From: Morchella semilibera
Lineage: Eukaryota > Ascomycota > Pezizomycetes > Pezizales > Morchellaceae
DNA: 64,000 bases
NCBI GenBank assembly: GCA_009192285.1
Contig: WBVU01000010.1
Coordinates: 1,982,111-2,046,110 of the forward strand
Reading direction: 5' to 3'
How positions within the stretch are numbered: position 1 is the stretch's first letter; each line of letters begins with the position of its first letter. A model generated the notes under the pieces. The model made no database searches. It saw only the letters and a list, made by a program, of their open reading frames with translations, and was not told the DNA's origin. The position numbers and the translations under genes are program-made. Shown here piece by piece: positions 23,421 to 37,561 of the stretch.

Positions 23421-26400
23421 CTTGTCAAGTTCCTCTGCCCAGCAAAGTTATTCTGCATGTCTCAGACTTTAAGATTCCGAGGACTTCCACGAGACATATC
23501 ATCCCCAAGGTAAGCCTCAGCCCAGTATCATTTGTGTCCATAGACGCAAAGGGAGTCGTGGTAAGCCTGGTCCAATCTGCAATAGATCAATGTCGGACCA
23601 GATCAATCCGGGCTTGTAATCGACGCGAGTTCGAAGCTGTAAAAGCGATAGTCGTCAGTAATGATGGTAATACTTTTAAAATCGTGCCCTCTTTACTAAA
23701 CAGAGATTGTGAAGACGAACACATATGTAATCTTTGAGCGAGGACGCTTGCCCTTTCCCGCCCTTCGATTTAACCCTTCTGTGGCAGAGGATGCCAATGG
23801 CTACCATGTCGGCCATAAGACCGACCTCTCAAGGATAAAGACAGTACTTCTAAGAACATCAGCCATTTGTAGAAGACTTGAAAGTGCATTACTCACGGTG
23901 GCTTAGGGCGAAGAGGGGTGACCATATCTGTACACCGTCCTTGATTACTGGCAATCCTATCTGGTCAATGTCTTTAAAGGTATGGATATAAACGGAGCTG
24001 CAGTAAGCCCTGCCCGGTCTTCAATGAGGGATAAGTTAACCAATTCAAAGATGCAAAGCATGACGGTGATGTTTCGGAGCAAAGTCTCTCCGGGAACTTG
24101 TAAACACGAACACTCACCTTTAGCGAATTAATATGCCCTTCCGTCCTTTTTACTTTTTCAAGCCAGTTTTCCTGAGCGCGGGCAGAGCTAGAGAGCCACA
24201 ATAAGTGCCCTGTCAGCCAGGAAGACTTTCCCAAAGGTCAAGGTAGCAGCCCGAAAACATCAGACATCATTTTAAGTCTGGATAGCTCTTTCAATCGTAG
24301 TAGCCGTGGTGAGACGAGGCGAAGATGGGATGAACTATAGCATGTTAGTGGAGGATCTTTCAAGACACAGAGGAGATATGAAGGGAGAAAGAGGGTAGCA
24401 CTGTTTGAATCACGGGCATTACCCTGTGCGAGTCTGGACTGAGTTTGACGCGCTCCCTGCGCTGCATCCGTTCAATTCGTCAGCTTGGATAAGACGTCTA
24501 TATTACGCATTCATCCTCCGACTCAGCCTCTGTATTATATGCGCAATTTCCTTTCCGGATACCATAAATCTCATCGCCTTGCTCAGTGCGTGTTGGCCAT
24601 AGAACATGCGACGATTACAGGCATTGGCGCAAAAACCAACCCTGTATATACCCCCAGTTTGTACGTGACCTTTCTGCCAGGCCATATAAGTAGTTTATAG
24701 AGAGGGGCTACAAATAATCCCTGGGGGCGGGGGGCGCAGTCAGTAGTACCTACGAAAAGAACCAGTTGCTCAGGCAAGGATAATTTGTATGGACTGACGA
24801 TGACCTCTCCTACAAATCATCCCTGATCCAGTCACTTGGTTCTTTTCGAGTACATGACATTTAATTGTAACGTCGTTTCTTAGGCTCATCGCAGACCTAT
24901 CATATCATCGCTCCACGCTCTACTCTCCCGCCCCCACATGCGCCCAGATGAGCATACATATAGCCTGATCCATGTATGATTGTATGGAACTACCCCTTCT
25001 AGAAGTCTACTCTACTTGGTTGGTCGTAGGCACGAGATAATCCCTCTACGACGGAACCTGTTTGAGAAGTATAGAAAAGCAAGAACGGACTAAAATTTAA
25101 TTCGCAGAAGGTTCTAAGTCCCGGCTCCATAACATTCCGGAAAAAACTATACCTCAAAAAAACTTAAAACCTAACCCTCGATCCTCCAATATGATACATG
25201 TACGTAGACTCATGGATTCGAAGATGACTACATAATTATGTGAAGCTCATTGGCACAGTCACAAAATCCAGAGACTTTGTATAAAAAATAAACTCCAATA
25301 AACGTATGACCGGGAGGGTTTTACGTCCCACAACTCACAACCTCCCCAACAGCCACCAACTATCAAACTCATGAGTACAGTACCAAAAAGAGGGGTGGGA
25401 TCACTACGGTATTGCCGCTGATACGCTAGTAGTGTGGTAAGGATACGGTATTTCTACAGTACTCTTCCCCTAACGCGGGTTTAATTTGGTATTTGTCACC
25501 AAATCCCGTAGTCCTATGGCAGCGATTTCACCCCATTTTTCATACTGTACATGTAGAAAACGCATGTCTCTCTCCATTATGTAATTTTAAGGCAGATCCA
25601 CAGAGATTTGCCCGGAGGCTTCTCGTCGTTTTGCGTCTGCCTTGCAGTCTACCTCGATCTCCTATCCAAACAAGGCGCTACTATTGCATAGAAAGAACGC
25701 TCCAATATCGAAAACGTTTGATCAATTGATTAACCTCATTGAGCCCAGAAATACCTAGATCCATTCACCTCGAGTGCATGTAGGCCGTAGCTACCGGGGA
25801 CATAAGGCAAATAGCGGTGGGATTGCAGGAAATTTCACCTGATTCCACTACATGTGGCCTAGATTATATATACATGCACAAGCACATATATTATTTGTGT
25901 AGAATACGTCATGTTCGATCGACTGATTGATCACCCATACATGACGTTGTTTCGACTTTATGTAGAAGTGGCTGGTTCTAACGAAGTGCGCAGATAGAAA
26001 CACGCACCAGCCAGAAGCCAACTTTCTTTTGTAGTTCAACACTATTACCACCGTCAATACAGATAGTTACTCATAAGTACCTCGCCACTTGCTACATGAA
26101 TGAAAGTACCTTGGGTGAATTCTTTGGTAATTGAATTGGGCAATTATATCCCCCTTATCTAGCTAGTTCTTACTTCACCTCAGGCTTGAGGCGCCGTGTG
26201 TAGACGCGACCTTAAACAAACTCATTCGTAGTGCGGTGCGTAACGTGATACCGACGGGAATGTGGCTTTCAGAGCAAGATCTAGGTCCAGGAGGGTTGGA
26301 AATTCAGAGTCTATAAGGCCGGTTTCATCTTATCTGGGGATATTTTGAGGGCCGTGACAGGTGGGTGAAGGAGATAGGGCCAGGAGGAACACGTATTACG

Positions 26401-27117
26401 TACACTTTTAGATTATAATTACAGTGAAGGCGGTCATGGTCAATAAGAGCGTTTTAGTACACATCCTCAGAGTCTCTTTAGATACGAACTTGCTTTAGAC
26501 GTACTATGCTGCGCGCATCCGCTTCCCCGTGAACCTTTACCCAAGGACACACAATCAAGCAGCAAAAGAAGAACACACAGCTACCGTAGAAAGTTCCTTT
26601 TTTTACATAAGAGTTTCAAAACGAAGACGAATTCGCGAAGCTCTAGTCTTGGCCTTAATTAGTTTGATTTCCAAGGCTGCTAGCAACTCACAAGGCGATG
26701 GCTGCCGGCCAACTCCGACTTATCCCCTACGCCTTGGAAGGACATCTGCCTGCAATTGGGCTTCCCCAAAAATTCTTCTCCAGCCAGATTTTCATAACGC
26801 TCTCTTAATTTCTTACCGAAGTGTGGGATATAGCAAGAGTTTGGAAGCCCCAACCCCTCCGCAATCATAACGAGTGACAGTTTGTGATGATCGGTAAACC
26901 AGAGTGTTAGACATCGCCTGTGCGAACTGTTTCTGATTTAGTCCCCCATGTTCTATTAACCGGTCAGTTCGAATCTTTCTTTTGTTTGACTCAAAGATGG
27001 GTTTTAAGACAAGATACATGTGATAAGTACATGTACCAAGTATGATATGTATAAGCGGGAATACTTTACTAGAATTGGTCGCGAAACTGCATATGTATGT
27101 AGATGTAGGTACATGTA

Positions 27118-27130
27118 CCCTAACCCTAAC
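27118..27130 (-). repeat. Interstitial telomere-type repeat
   Basis: CCCTAACCCTAAC follows directly after a GTACATGTA palindrome. Confidence 0.75.
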
Positions 27131-27642
27131 ATGACCTTGAACCATTCTGTCGGGACCCCCTAAGCCACCTCCTTACAAGCACACTGCTTACATGATACAC
27201 ACCGGAGATACCTCCGCTCGATATCTCAAGCATCGTCGTCTTCCATGCGTAAAGAATAAAATCAAAGCTCAAGAGAAACATGTAGAGTAGTGAATTAAGT
27301 AGATGTCTTGCGCGAGTCGTCTCCATTTGGTTACCCTCCATTAACCCGTGCCATTAGATCCAATCTATGTAGTTAATGAAGGATCCTTGAAGGACCCATG
27401 CGTATAAACATGGTTTATATAGACCGGGGCAATCCAACCCTCCTCTGCTTCTGCCATATTCTCGGGTGTTAACTTGTCGAACTCCTTAGGGAGGGGGGCT
27501 GGAACGTACCAACTACAAACCTAGCTAGAAAACTGCCAAACCTAATGTTATGATAAAGCAAGGATGGGCTCATGGCATGGAAGATAAACTTATCTGCTTA
27601 GACACATACTGTTTCCCTCTAACTCCACTAACTCTAGGCGGC

Positions 27643-27745
27643 CTACCGCAAGAACTCGAAAAATTGGTTGAAAGGTGTAGATCTTGTCTGCTAATAGTAA
27701 TTTTGATCCCATATGCGCAGCCAATTTTTCGAGTGTTTGTGGTAG
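27643..27745. repeat. Imperfect inverted repeat, 28-nt arms
   Basis: Arms 27643-27670 and 27718-27745 are reverse complements at 24 of 28 positions, with a perfect core ACTCGAAAAATTGG, around a 47-nt spacer. Most mismatches are transitions. It is probably a decayed foldback element. Confidence 0.65.
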
Positions 27746-29546
27746 AGTCAATAATGCAAAGACTTGATGTCTATCCATAAAGTACTATATGCGAGCATCA
27801 TTTATCGGATGAGGTCTGTTCTCTATTGTAGGTACATGTTACATCATTAGCAACGGGCCTCGGCGAGCCCAGCCAACGCGAACTCACTCGATTACAGAAT
27901 GCGCAAACGAGCTTGTTAATGTTGTCTTAAGATATTTAACTCCCCCCTTACCTAGTGGACTGGGGTTGTCCCGACACCCGAGTGACATCTCATGATAAGC
28001 TAACTACATGTACATGTACCAGGGTATATATCAGGGCGCTCGCGCCTTCTCGCTAAAGTGCGATATATTTAGACTCTGTTTGTGCTACCTCACGCCACAC
28101 ACAAACCCAAAATACATACATCCCATCAGAGAAGGGAAGCGGGGGAAAACCTTTTTTTTTTTTATAAAAACTCTGTGGCCGTTACTTGCCCTTCTGACTT
28201 CACTGGCTCGGTTGCCCTCAAATGTCTGACCTGGCTATCTACATGTACCTATCTGATGCAGCCACCATGATCCTGGGAGGCCAAGCCAATAAGAGGTACG
28301 AAAGACCCTGTGAGTTACATCTTAGTCGTTTGTTTTTTATTCAATTGATTGATGGTACAGCGTTTCCCTGTGAAATGAGCATACAGGTAGGTAGGTATTC
28401 ACCCTTGGCTGGTCATATTTTGTGGTCTTCTCTACTTTAGGGGAACGCTGGATAGGATACATGTATCTGCGACTAAGTTCAGCTGGTCTAGGTATGTACC
28501 TATAGTGTAGGTACTATATACAGGAAGATCAGACAAAAAAACTTCACTAAATACTCACTAGTGCAATGTCTAATTCAAGGACCTGCCTCTTCCCCCTTTG
28601 TAAATTCGCCGATATCACTCCGATAGGCATAGTGAGTTTGATATAGGAATGGGTCTCACCCCCCGGAACTGTCGGCCGAAGCCCGACTCCCGAACCAACC
28701 TCTTCGGCCCGTCTCTGGTGGTTTGTTTAGGTTGATTAATCACGCATTTAACTCACGTGCACCTCCCCCCCTCCTTCTCCCACACAATCGAGGGTCGCTG
28801 ATTTGCGAACATGACAACATTAGCCGCGATTGGACCAACGCAAATTATTAATGCGATTCCTTCTCTCCTTGTGAGTCAAAAGAGAGAAAATCCTTGCAAC
28901 ACTTTAAAAAAGCCTTTCCTTCTGGTTGCTATCCTTGGATCAGGGAAGTGGGGGCTGAAAGAAGGAAAAAGGTCGAACCGAGATATGCAGAAGCGTTTAT
29001 TTAGAACATACCACATGCGGGTGTGGGATCTAGTATGGGGGGATCGGAATGGAATGTTCGTTTTCTGCGAACTTCATCATGTTCGATGGGATAATGACGA
29101 ATGAACCACATGAACGTTGTCCTTTGCGCCTAAAGACGCCTTGCGCCTGCGAACCACCACAACGAGTATTCTGTATTGGTGTATGCAGGTAACGGATCCT
29201 GAGGTGTCATGATCTAACAGCAGTTTCTATCATTAGAACAGTACCTATTCAAAATCCCCCGCAAAATGATTAATTAACCCGCACCTCTTCCAATCAGGAA
29301 TCGCCGGCAAATCGTACCTACAGTAGACTAGAGTGATGGGAATCTATATTTATGAACCCACTCCCCCGACAGAGGGTGAAAGAGAAAAGTCAACAGGCTT
29401 GATACCTGTAGAGTTTTTCTTTTCGTTTTGCTTGCTAACCAAAGTATTCCAACCCGGACCAATGATGAGACGAGAAAGTTTTAAAGCCCCCATATACAAA
29501 AAAAAAACGTTTAACGCCACTTCCCAAAATATACATTAGAGTAATG

Positions 29547-29551
<5 letters not shown>

Positions 29552-29584
<33 letters not shown>
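29552..29584 (+). repeat. Poly(A) run, 33 nt
   Basis: An uninterrupted A33. It could be the tail of a plus-strand retroposed sequence, but no identifiable element precedes it. Confidence 0.9.
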
Positions 29585-29589
<5 letters not shown>

Positions 29590-30307
29590 AACTCCGTTAT
29601 TTGCACCCACCAGATAAACCGTCCAAAACATAGGAAACCTATTAAGAAAAACTCCTAGGATATCTAACTGTAGAAAGAAAGAAAAATGCACAACTATAAA
29701 AGGGTGAGGTATTAAAGAGGAGAAGAATTACAACAAAAGGGATAGGCTCAGACAGTGAGGTGAGAATAATATATGGGTTTCAAGGAGTGGGTATGTATGA
29801 GTGAGAGAAGAATGTGTAGTGTCCAGGCTGGGGAGTGAGTAAAGATCCAGGGAGGGGTGACGAAAGGAAAGAGTAGTGATTTGACAAAATCGGACTAAGT
29901 TATCGGCAACCCCGAAGATCTAAGGTGTGCATCCGTGAAAGCTGGTGGGACAACGGCAATGATTCGACTATCCAACCACACAGTATCGTGTGGAGAAAAA
30001 GTAAAACGGCGGGTATGCGCCAAGCGGTACCTTAAGTGTGGAAGTGTGACACAGGTTTTGTAACACACAAAAGCCGAATATGTGTGCCGGGGCTGTGTCA
30101 TAACAGAGAGAGTTGTTTCCGCGGAGACCAATCCATCCGCTCAACCCTTCTATCGTTGTTTCTGTTGTACAGGCTATCCGCGCCTCACCCTTCTCTTTAA
30201 ACCTTCAGAACCAATCAATGCCTTTATTTCCCTTCTTCCTTTTTTTTCCTTTTCTTTTTTTTTCTTTTTTCTTTTCCCTCTTTTCTTATGCAGCGATTAT
30301 GTACGTG

Positions 30308-30952
30308 CTACATTGTTGCACAGTTCATGTGCATTGGTGAGTATTCGACTTTACGGCCATCTGCGGTGTACCAGGTCTCGAATGTGTACTCTTCTGGAGA
30401 TTTTCGCTCGGAACTTCTTCTTCGGTAATGTGACTGGTGAGACGAAGACGATGACGCTGTGGATCCTCCAGAAACCATATTTGGGGATGGCCCGTAAAAC
30501 GCCGATGCGGGGGGGTATCCTGAATACTTTGGAGCAGAGCTACTATCATTAGCGGAGGGTAATGATGGTTGCTGTTGATATTGCTGTTGCTGCTGCTGTT
30601 GATATCGATTATAATCGTAGGCCTGACATGAATCCTGCCTTGGCGATAATGGTTGCAGATATGTGCTTGTATTTGCAGGAGATGAAACTTGCGGAGGAAC
30701 ATATCCGTAACCATACGAAGCTTCACTCGGGGATAGTAAGTAATGGTTATAAGGATCGTAGCTGAACTCTTGTGTGCTCGGCGAGGGTGATGGTGGTTGA
30801 GTGTATGTGTATGTCTGCAACTGCTCAATCTTGGGCGAAAAACCTCCACAGCTACTAGGGGTTGTTGCTGGAGTGCTGACCGGGGAGTTGCACCCTGGTG
30901 AGCACGAAGAGAGTGTCGAGCGTTGAGATAGTGGAGAGGAGCAATAGTCCAT
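30308..30952 (-). CDS. Gln/Ser/Tyr/Pro-rich disordered protein
   Basis: A single 214-codon minus-strand frame with ATG at 30952 and TAG at 30308-30310. Composition is strongly biased: Ser/Pro/Thr N-terminus (SPVSTPATTPSSCGG, PPSPSPST), Tyr-rich middle (EASYGYGYVPP), a YQQQQQQQYQQQ tract, then Ser-rich GGSTASSSSSHQSHYRRRSS. It closes with a more ordered motif, EEYTFETWYTADGRKVEY. There is no TM segment or signal peptide. The tail motif and long bias-free stop-less frame suggest a real protein, likely nuclear or condensate-type. Many SP/TP sites are possible kinase targets. I know no named family. On the minus strand the downstream flank (30299-30230) is A/G-rich, and a long leader is expected on the 31-kb side. 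Part of the repetitive coding is a CAG/CAA microsatellite, so Gln length may vary between strains. Confidence 0.68.
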   Translation of the reverse strand: MDYCSSPLSQRSTLSSCSPGCNSPVSTPATTPSSCGGFSPKIEQLQTYTYTQPPSPSPSTQEFSYDPYNHYLLSPSEASYGYGYVPPQVSSPANTSTYLQPLSPRQDSCQAYDYNRYQQQQQQQYQQQPSLPSANDSSSAPKYSGYPPASAFYGPSPNMVSGGSTASSSSSHQSHYRRRSSERKSPEEYTFETWYTADGRKVEYSPMHMNCATM

Positions 30953-32249
30953 TGTGAGACGACGAATTTCAGTGATTCTGGGATGTGTGGGAGGCGTCAG
31001 ATTGTTAAATAATTCAACAGAGACGTTTGTAGTTGGAGATGGTGGGTCTGTCTGGGGAACGTGCTAACGCGGCCTAGGAGGCTACCGGTGCCCTAATATA
31101 TTCTTAACTGAACTTCCCGAAGGAGTCACAAAAGAGGGTGTATGTATGGACAGGACCTTGGCAAAAGAGTGAGAGAGCAGGTACATAAGGTACATGTCGG
31201 ACAGGCAGGTAATAGGTATGGATGAATTGAATGTGGGTAGCTGGTTCTGCACATAATTAATTTCTGGAAGTAACGTGGTAGGATATTTACCAAATTGATT
31301 CGGACTTGCCCGTTTTCTGGGTTATTTTGGTTACTGGGGAAGCTCGAGTCTTTTTTAAAATATTCCCCATTCAGATCCCCAGTTACTTATTGAAGAAGGG
31401 AAGGAATTGGAGAGAGGGAATAGGAAGGGGACGGGTAGAGTGAGTGAGAACTACATGTAACTACATGTAATTGCACGGGCCTATCTCTTACCTGTCTATC
31501 CCTCTAATTACATAACTCACCCCCCTTCTTGCTTTAAGGTGTCGGGCCCTAACCACTCTGGTCACCTTCCTTGGTCGACTCTAGTAAAAAGATTCTTGGC
31601 CCAGGCTTAAGCTGACGTCGGACCCTTGACCGAAGAGTGCAAATGCAGATCTCCAACTCTCTGGACTTTCTCTAAACACTAACTACCACTACACACTCAC
31701 CACAGCCTTTCAAGGCATTTATTTCCTCACATTTTTTTTTTGGGGGGGGGGTGATTTCTATTTGCTAAGTGCCTTGCCCTGTTGGGGGCCATGGTTGGGT
31801 TGATCACCCACATGGCAGTTGAGCTTAAATGACTTGATGTGACTTGATTTCCAGCATGGAAGTCCACCAGTGCACCACAATCACCCCTTCCAAAGATTTA
31901 GTTGTGCTTCGCCTCAATCAATTCCTGCTAGAAATGTCCCTTTGGGTTGAATTGGGGGGGGCTATCGTTATCGACTGGCTATATGAAACGCAACGTGTGT
32001 GCTTGTGTACCTACTTACGTCTCCCTCCAATGCGCCGCCGTCGGACGGTCTTCCGCCCTTTTAACGGTATTCTAGAACCATAAATCTAGCACTGCTTGAA
32101 CGTATCATATCATCTTAAAGATGGTCGTCATGATATGTACCTAACTACCCCTAATTAATCCCACGATGACCAATAGAATCGATATATAGACTAAGCGTAT
32201 ATTGTATGAAGAGCTTCACGAAAGTAAGCAAACCCAGGCGTGTCATGTT

Positions 32250-32267
32250 CCCCCCCCCCCCCCCCCC
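32250..32267. repeat. C18 homopolymer
   Basis: An uninterrupted run of 18 C (G on the minus strand). Confidence 0.9.
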
Positions 32268-35200
32268 AAATTCCTCCCTTAGTTCTTCCGCCCCCAGGGG
32301 ATTTTTGACGGCGGACATGGTCCTCCAAATTCTACGTTGTTGCCGTTGATTCATGGAGCTGAGTTTCTTATTATGGGTAGGTTCCTCCGAGATTGCATAC
32401 CTGGGAACCACTCGCATCCCGCAAAAAGCCCTTTTTCGAGGAAAAGAAAAGAAGAATGGGAAAGAAAACCCCCCATACACGATTATATTCGGGTGGTTCT
32501 TTGACTTGTCACGCTGGTTTCGTTGTTTCAAAGAAACTCTCGTGCCTGCGCCAGGAACCATGGGTGTGTATCGGATCGATTCCAGCTTGCGTTTCGGCGG
32601 CCGAACTCCGGTTATCGGGCGCGGGGTGCTCGGCCCCGGTAGGACGAGGATTAAACTCCAATTTTCAACGGGGAGATGTAGGTGCAGTTATTGATCAGCC
32701 TTCCTACGTACGCATCACTGCCTACTGTTATGATAGTTGATCCAAACCGATGAAGTGTGGCTTTCACAATGGGACTTTATTTGTGACTTGTTGCAACTGC
32801 CACAAAAAGGGTACTTGCACGTCTGAGCCCACAATGTTGACTAACGATTGGGCTACGGCAACCTAATATGACTCCCCCCCCCAATTGGCATTTGGAATTA
32901 TGCCTTTGTTCTTCCTATATGATGGCTCTTAAGATCCTATTTAGGGGCACACGATTGTTTCCCCTCTATAAAAATAGCCTTAAACTAGCTATCATCTGAT
33001 AGAGCTGCATGCTAACAAACCCATGATAGGTGATAACAACGTCACTGGTTTCACTTCAAAGTCCATAGCATTATAAATGGAAACTTTGCGCCTTGCCTAC
33101 GATCGGCAATGGGCTTTGAGATAGAGGGGGAGCCAGCCGGCCACTCCGATGATCATCACTAAGTGCGACTATCTATATCAGAGATCGTGGCAGAACTTTA
33201 TCCAAACGCGATCAGATTTCTGACCCTAAACTGTTTCAAGCATATCAGTGGTACAAGATAATAGTTTCTCCAGTCAACTCGGTGTCTAGTCTGACGTGTT
33301 TAGATACGTTGAGTGGACTCGTGTACCCTACTGGTGACACCCCGCATCCTCAAAGAACTTTCCATCCCCAGGTACAGGTACAGGGAAAAAAGGCTTCGCG
33401 GAAACTTTAAATATAGTACCTTCTTACCAGTGCCTGGTTGACAGGCTACCTGCCTACCTGTCTACCTACTTGCCTTCTCACACATACCCCCACGAGAAAG
33501 AGATATAATATTCCAGTTGCTAATAGGGTGAAACACCAGGCTGCATCCTAAGTGGGTTACCGGGGGTCACTGACGCTAAAGCAAGGAAATTTATCCCCAA
33601 GTCATAACAGGCGGGCTTGAAACTCTATTGATTGGATCGAAATTCCAGGTCTTTCAACAACCCAGACGTGATTCCTTGCAGTAATTCAGCCCGCGGATCA
33701 TGTGGTCATATGGGGGATCGCCTTGCCTGCCTTACACATGTCAGTAGTATGCTGGTTATTCTTGAATAACTATATAGAGTGCTTGGCATGTTCTATTGGG
33801 GAGGTCACCGATCTAAAAGAACATAATCATAGATTATCACTCGAAACACGGGAAAGCGGTTTCGTGCTCAACTTGTCGTTAATTGTGTGCAACGCTTTCA
33901 TTCTCGATAAATAAATAACCAGATTTGGTCATTTTCACGGTTGAACTCTAAGATGTGACTATTACATGTATTTTTAGGATTATGGGGACGTGCAGGAAGA
34001 GCGACTCAGCCTACACCCTTTATCAAAGCATCAGCGCTCTAATCGTATGGAGTGATAGGTATGCCTCGGACTGTTGCTCAAAAATCCTTTAGAACATCAA
34101 AAAACATCAGAACGTTTCTAATCTAATGGCGCAGTAGTTACTTAGAACACAGGCCTCGTAGCTTAAGTCGATATCAGAGTTCAGTAGGAATCATCTAAGC
34201 TACCCGATCCGTACCAATTAACCAGTGTAAAGTCTATACGTTTATACTATCAAATCACTCTTACTAGAAGCCGGCTTCATTTACCCTCGATCGATCAGTC
34301 ATTTTCATTCCCGGAAAATCTTATTACGATAGAAAGCCTATGGGTAACTATCTGACCAAGGTAGCCTATTTTACAGGCCAAACCATCTTTTTACATGCCG
34401 CAATGGAGTACAAACCTCGCTAAAAAGGCTTTTTCGGGCAAGTTAGAGTTCCCTGCCAGCGATTTACTTTCTCCAGGCATGGTAGGTTTCTTTAATTGCA
34501 TTTAGTGGCCCCTGGCCACAACCGCTCTCTAAATATAGGGGCACGGTCGCTTAATATCCAGCTGAACTTGACTATGCTCTAGGATCGAAATATTATTCCT
34601 TTTTGTTGATGTCTGGATCCTATCAAGCCGGCCAGGGCTGCTGGTGAAAACTGGGATTAGACTGACACAAAACAGCACGGAATATATCCTGCAGCTGCTG
34701 CTGCATAGGCAAAAAAGGCGCAAACCGCAGAGCATTGACGGTGGTACTAGAACAGTCATTCGTGACGCACCACGACCTCTCTGCTACTCTAAAGATATAT
34801 ATCTCCAGGAGGCTAGTATCGCAGCCTCTTTGCTGGGTCCCTCCATGATTCGGAGAAGCTCAAACCCATGGCTGGTTGTACGCCTTATTTCCGCTACGAC
34901 CGGTTACGTTCGAATGACCAAAGATCTTCATAACCGGCACGAAACCGGAATTGTGATTCAAGTAGACTGAACAAATCCTACAAGGACTAGTACTGCTTCT
35001 TTACTTCTGCCTAATCAACGAAGGGGATCTCTTACTACCTGGTCATGACTATCTAATGCGTTGTCAGGTTTACTCACACCTATCTATATGGAACTGCTGG
35101 ACCAGTTATACTCGAGCTCAGGGATGTCTATTCCCTAGTATAAGTGTCCACGATCGCAAACCTTACGCCACATTTCTTATGGCTCATGAACGTTGATTGT

Positions 35201-36396
35201 GGATGGTTGTTTTAAGGTTATTGCCATTTTTGGTTAAAGCATTGACAAGGGTTTGTAAATCGGAAGTTTAATTTCCGAAGGAAAAACTTTAAAAACTTTA
35301 TTTCAAGAACCTTGGCCGGGCCCAAATCAGGCTATTTACAAAACGGGAGTCAATCATAGTATCTCCAAGAGATAAGGTTCGATGTATCAATAACCAAAAA
35401 AAAAGTAATGATGAAACTGGCATTTGATCGGGACATAGGCGTTGTGTATTGGGGGTTCGAGTTATCGGTTTTCACTAAGACCAGCGTAAATCAGAGCCAT
35501 GTTTTATGCTGGCGTGAATACGGGTTTGTGAAAGGCCTTATACAGATCAAAGTCCTCACTATCGGCAACTCCAAATATTAAAATACACACAATGGAATGT
35601 GCGTACCCTCTTGATCCGGTGTAGGGCGGAGCCGGAGCCGAGTGATCTTGTATGGACTATAAAAATTTAGATCCTGTGTGCAGTGTACTGATCGACAAAA
35701 TAAACAAAAAGTGAAATGTTCTAGCTAGCTAAGCTCAGACTAAGCTTTGGATATCATGAGGGTGCGGAGAGTATGGTAGTACAGCAAGAGCTTTCTTTAA
35801 GTGTACACTCGGGACCGAAGTTCGGTACCCTTATAGCGAAAGATTACCTTGTAGAATAGCAAGCTTTAGCTGTATAGAGAATATGATTGACATACTTTGG
35901 TGTATGTTAAAAATAATTACCCACATGTTTCTAAATTAGCATCTCAAAGAAAATAGTAATATGTTATTTCTATATATATTGTTTCCGTTTTTTCCGCTCT
36001 GCCGGCCGTGGCGAGCCTACTAACTGGGTCTCTCTTGTGCAGCTGTGAGCTAAAGTAGCAAGGCCAGCTTGCGAATTTTGAGGACACCGTTAATATCGGA
36101 CCCAGCGATATATGTTGTCCCAATTCTCCGCTTCACTTTTAGTTGTGATTTCACCTGGCCTGTGACTCTCCAATCACTTCTCCAGACTTTCAAATCCCAT
36201 CTTATATAACTTCTAAGTGAAGCGTGCCCTCCTCCAAATATAGCTTTCTAAGAGAGTTCTGACCGTTTGAGAAAAGATCATTTTGTCACACCTTGATAAC
36301 CTACTTATATTAATGAATCGGTCAATTAATCAACCAGCCTTGCTAGCCTCAAGAGCACCATGGCCGGGAAGATGCATGCGTAAATGGACTACACAT

Positions 36397-36450
36397 AATC
36401 AATCAATCAACCAATCTCAGGACGAGCCTTATCAATCAATCAATCAATCG
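36397..36450. repeat. (AATC)n microsatellite, two blocks
   Basis: Two short AATC arrays (36397-36413 and 36431-36450) separated by unique sequence. Confidence 0.85.
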
Positions 36451-37561
36451 AGGAACCAGAGAACCCGAGTGACCATCTGTGTGCCAAGCGAGTTCTAGTC
36501 CCACGCAAACCTTCGACCCCAAAGCCCAGATAGCGGCCAATGACGAAGTAGAATCTCCCATATACATGTATTTATAAAGGAGTAGTATTAATAACACAAT
36601 ACATCATATCTTAGCATATATATTTCGAGGCAAGTTCGCAAGACCCGCCTCATGGTAAACACCTTCAACCCCCTCTCACCAACACCTCCTAGACTAGAAG
36701 CCACAGATTCATAACGAGATATTCTAGATCGGCCATAAAGATATAGATATTGAAGTAGTTAGGCGCTACACCAAGTAACTCCGCAGCTAGAGGTATGCTG
36801 AACTATAACCTCATCACCGTCCCCGGGGGGGGGGGGCACTAGCCTTCATATAATATTTCCTAGGTATAACCCGCTTAATTTAGGTATAAGCGATGACCTG
36901 GGAAACTTAATTATGCTTAAGAGAAAATAAAAAGCCTATCTGAGGGCGACATCGGCTAACATGAAACCCTGCGGTGATTAGATCTGAAATCACAAGCAAA
37001 GCTTCCCAGACTGCGCACCAAATGTTTGATGTGTTTTCGCCATAGGATGGATACACATACATCTAGCACCTATTCTGGCTCTAGGATTTCTACCTAAGTC
37101 GTTATTAATTTCAAACCGGTGCGAAAATGGTGGTCATTTTGGGGGCTGAAGTGTCTTGAGCCATCGTCGCGCATCACGGTTCGTCACTCGAATGGGGGTG
37201 GTTTTTAGCATCCTATTGTGTAGGTTCTTTGGGGGGGTAGATTGATTTAGATGATGAAACAAAGTGCGATTCTCGCTCCCGCCCTGGTGCGCAGGGGAGT
37301 TGATGTTTGAATACAAGCTGCGATCCCAAGTCCACAGAATCCATCTAAACTATCATTCAGGGGCAGCCTAGGGAATTGCGGTGGGAGGGGTTTGGGAGCC
37401 TTATTCTCTCGAACGTCAGATCTCTGGTACGATCTTCATCCTCGGTTCTGAAACTGCCGTTCATGGTCTAGCGTGCTCAGCCCCAAATTTGCCAAGTCCT
37501 GAGAAAGTTTAGCGTGTAGCCCTCATGCGCGCCTTACCTTCGCACCGTGTTAATGACTCGG

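Larger units (their letters stand above)
20595..30307. other. Gene-poor interval, 9.7 kb
   Basis: No open frame with recognisable protein features. Open stretches at 22134-22520, 26529-26870 and 28811-29104 look like chance. The interval holds two foldback repeats (21793-21921, 27643-27745), telomere-type tracts (23002, 23407, 27118), at least ten TACATGTA palindromes, G runs (20982-20995, 21592-21602) and A runs (21706-21726, 29552-29584). The sequence is otherwise of ordinary complexity, as expected of old, decayed, unidentified repeat DNA. Confidence 0.5.

Noticed and set aside
29500-29584. Poly(A) run as the tail of a retroposon
   Set aside because: No identifiable element body or flanking duplication before the A run.
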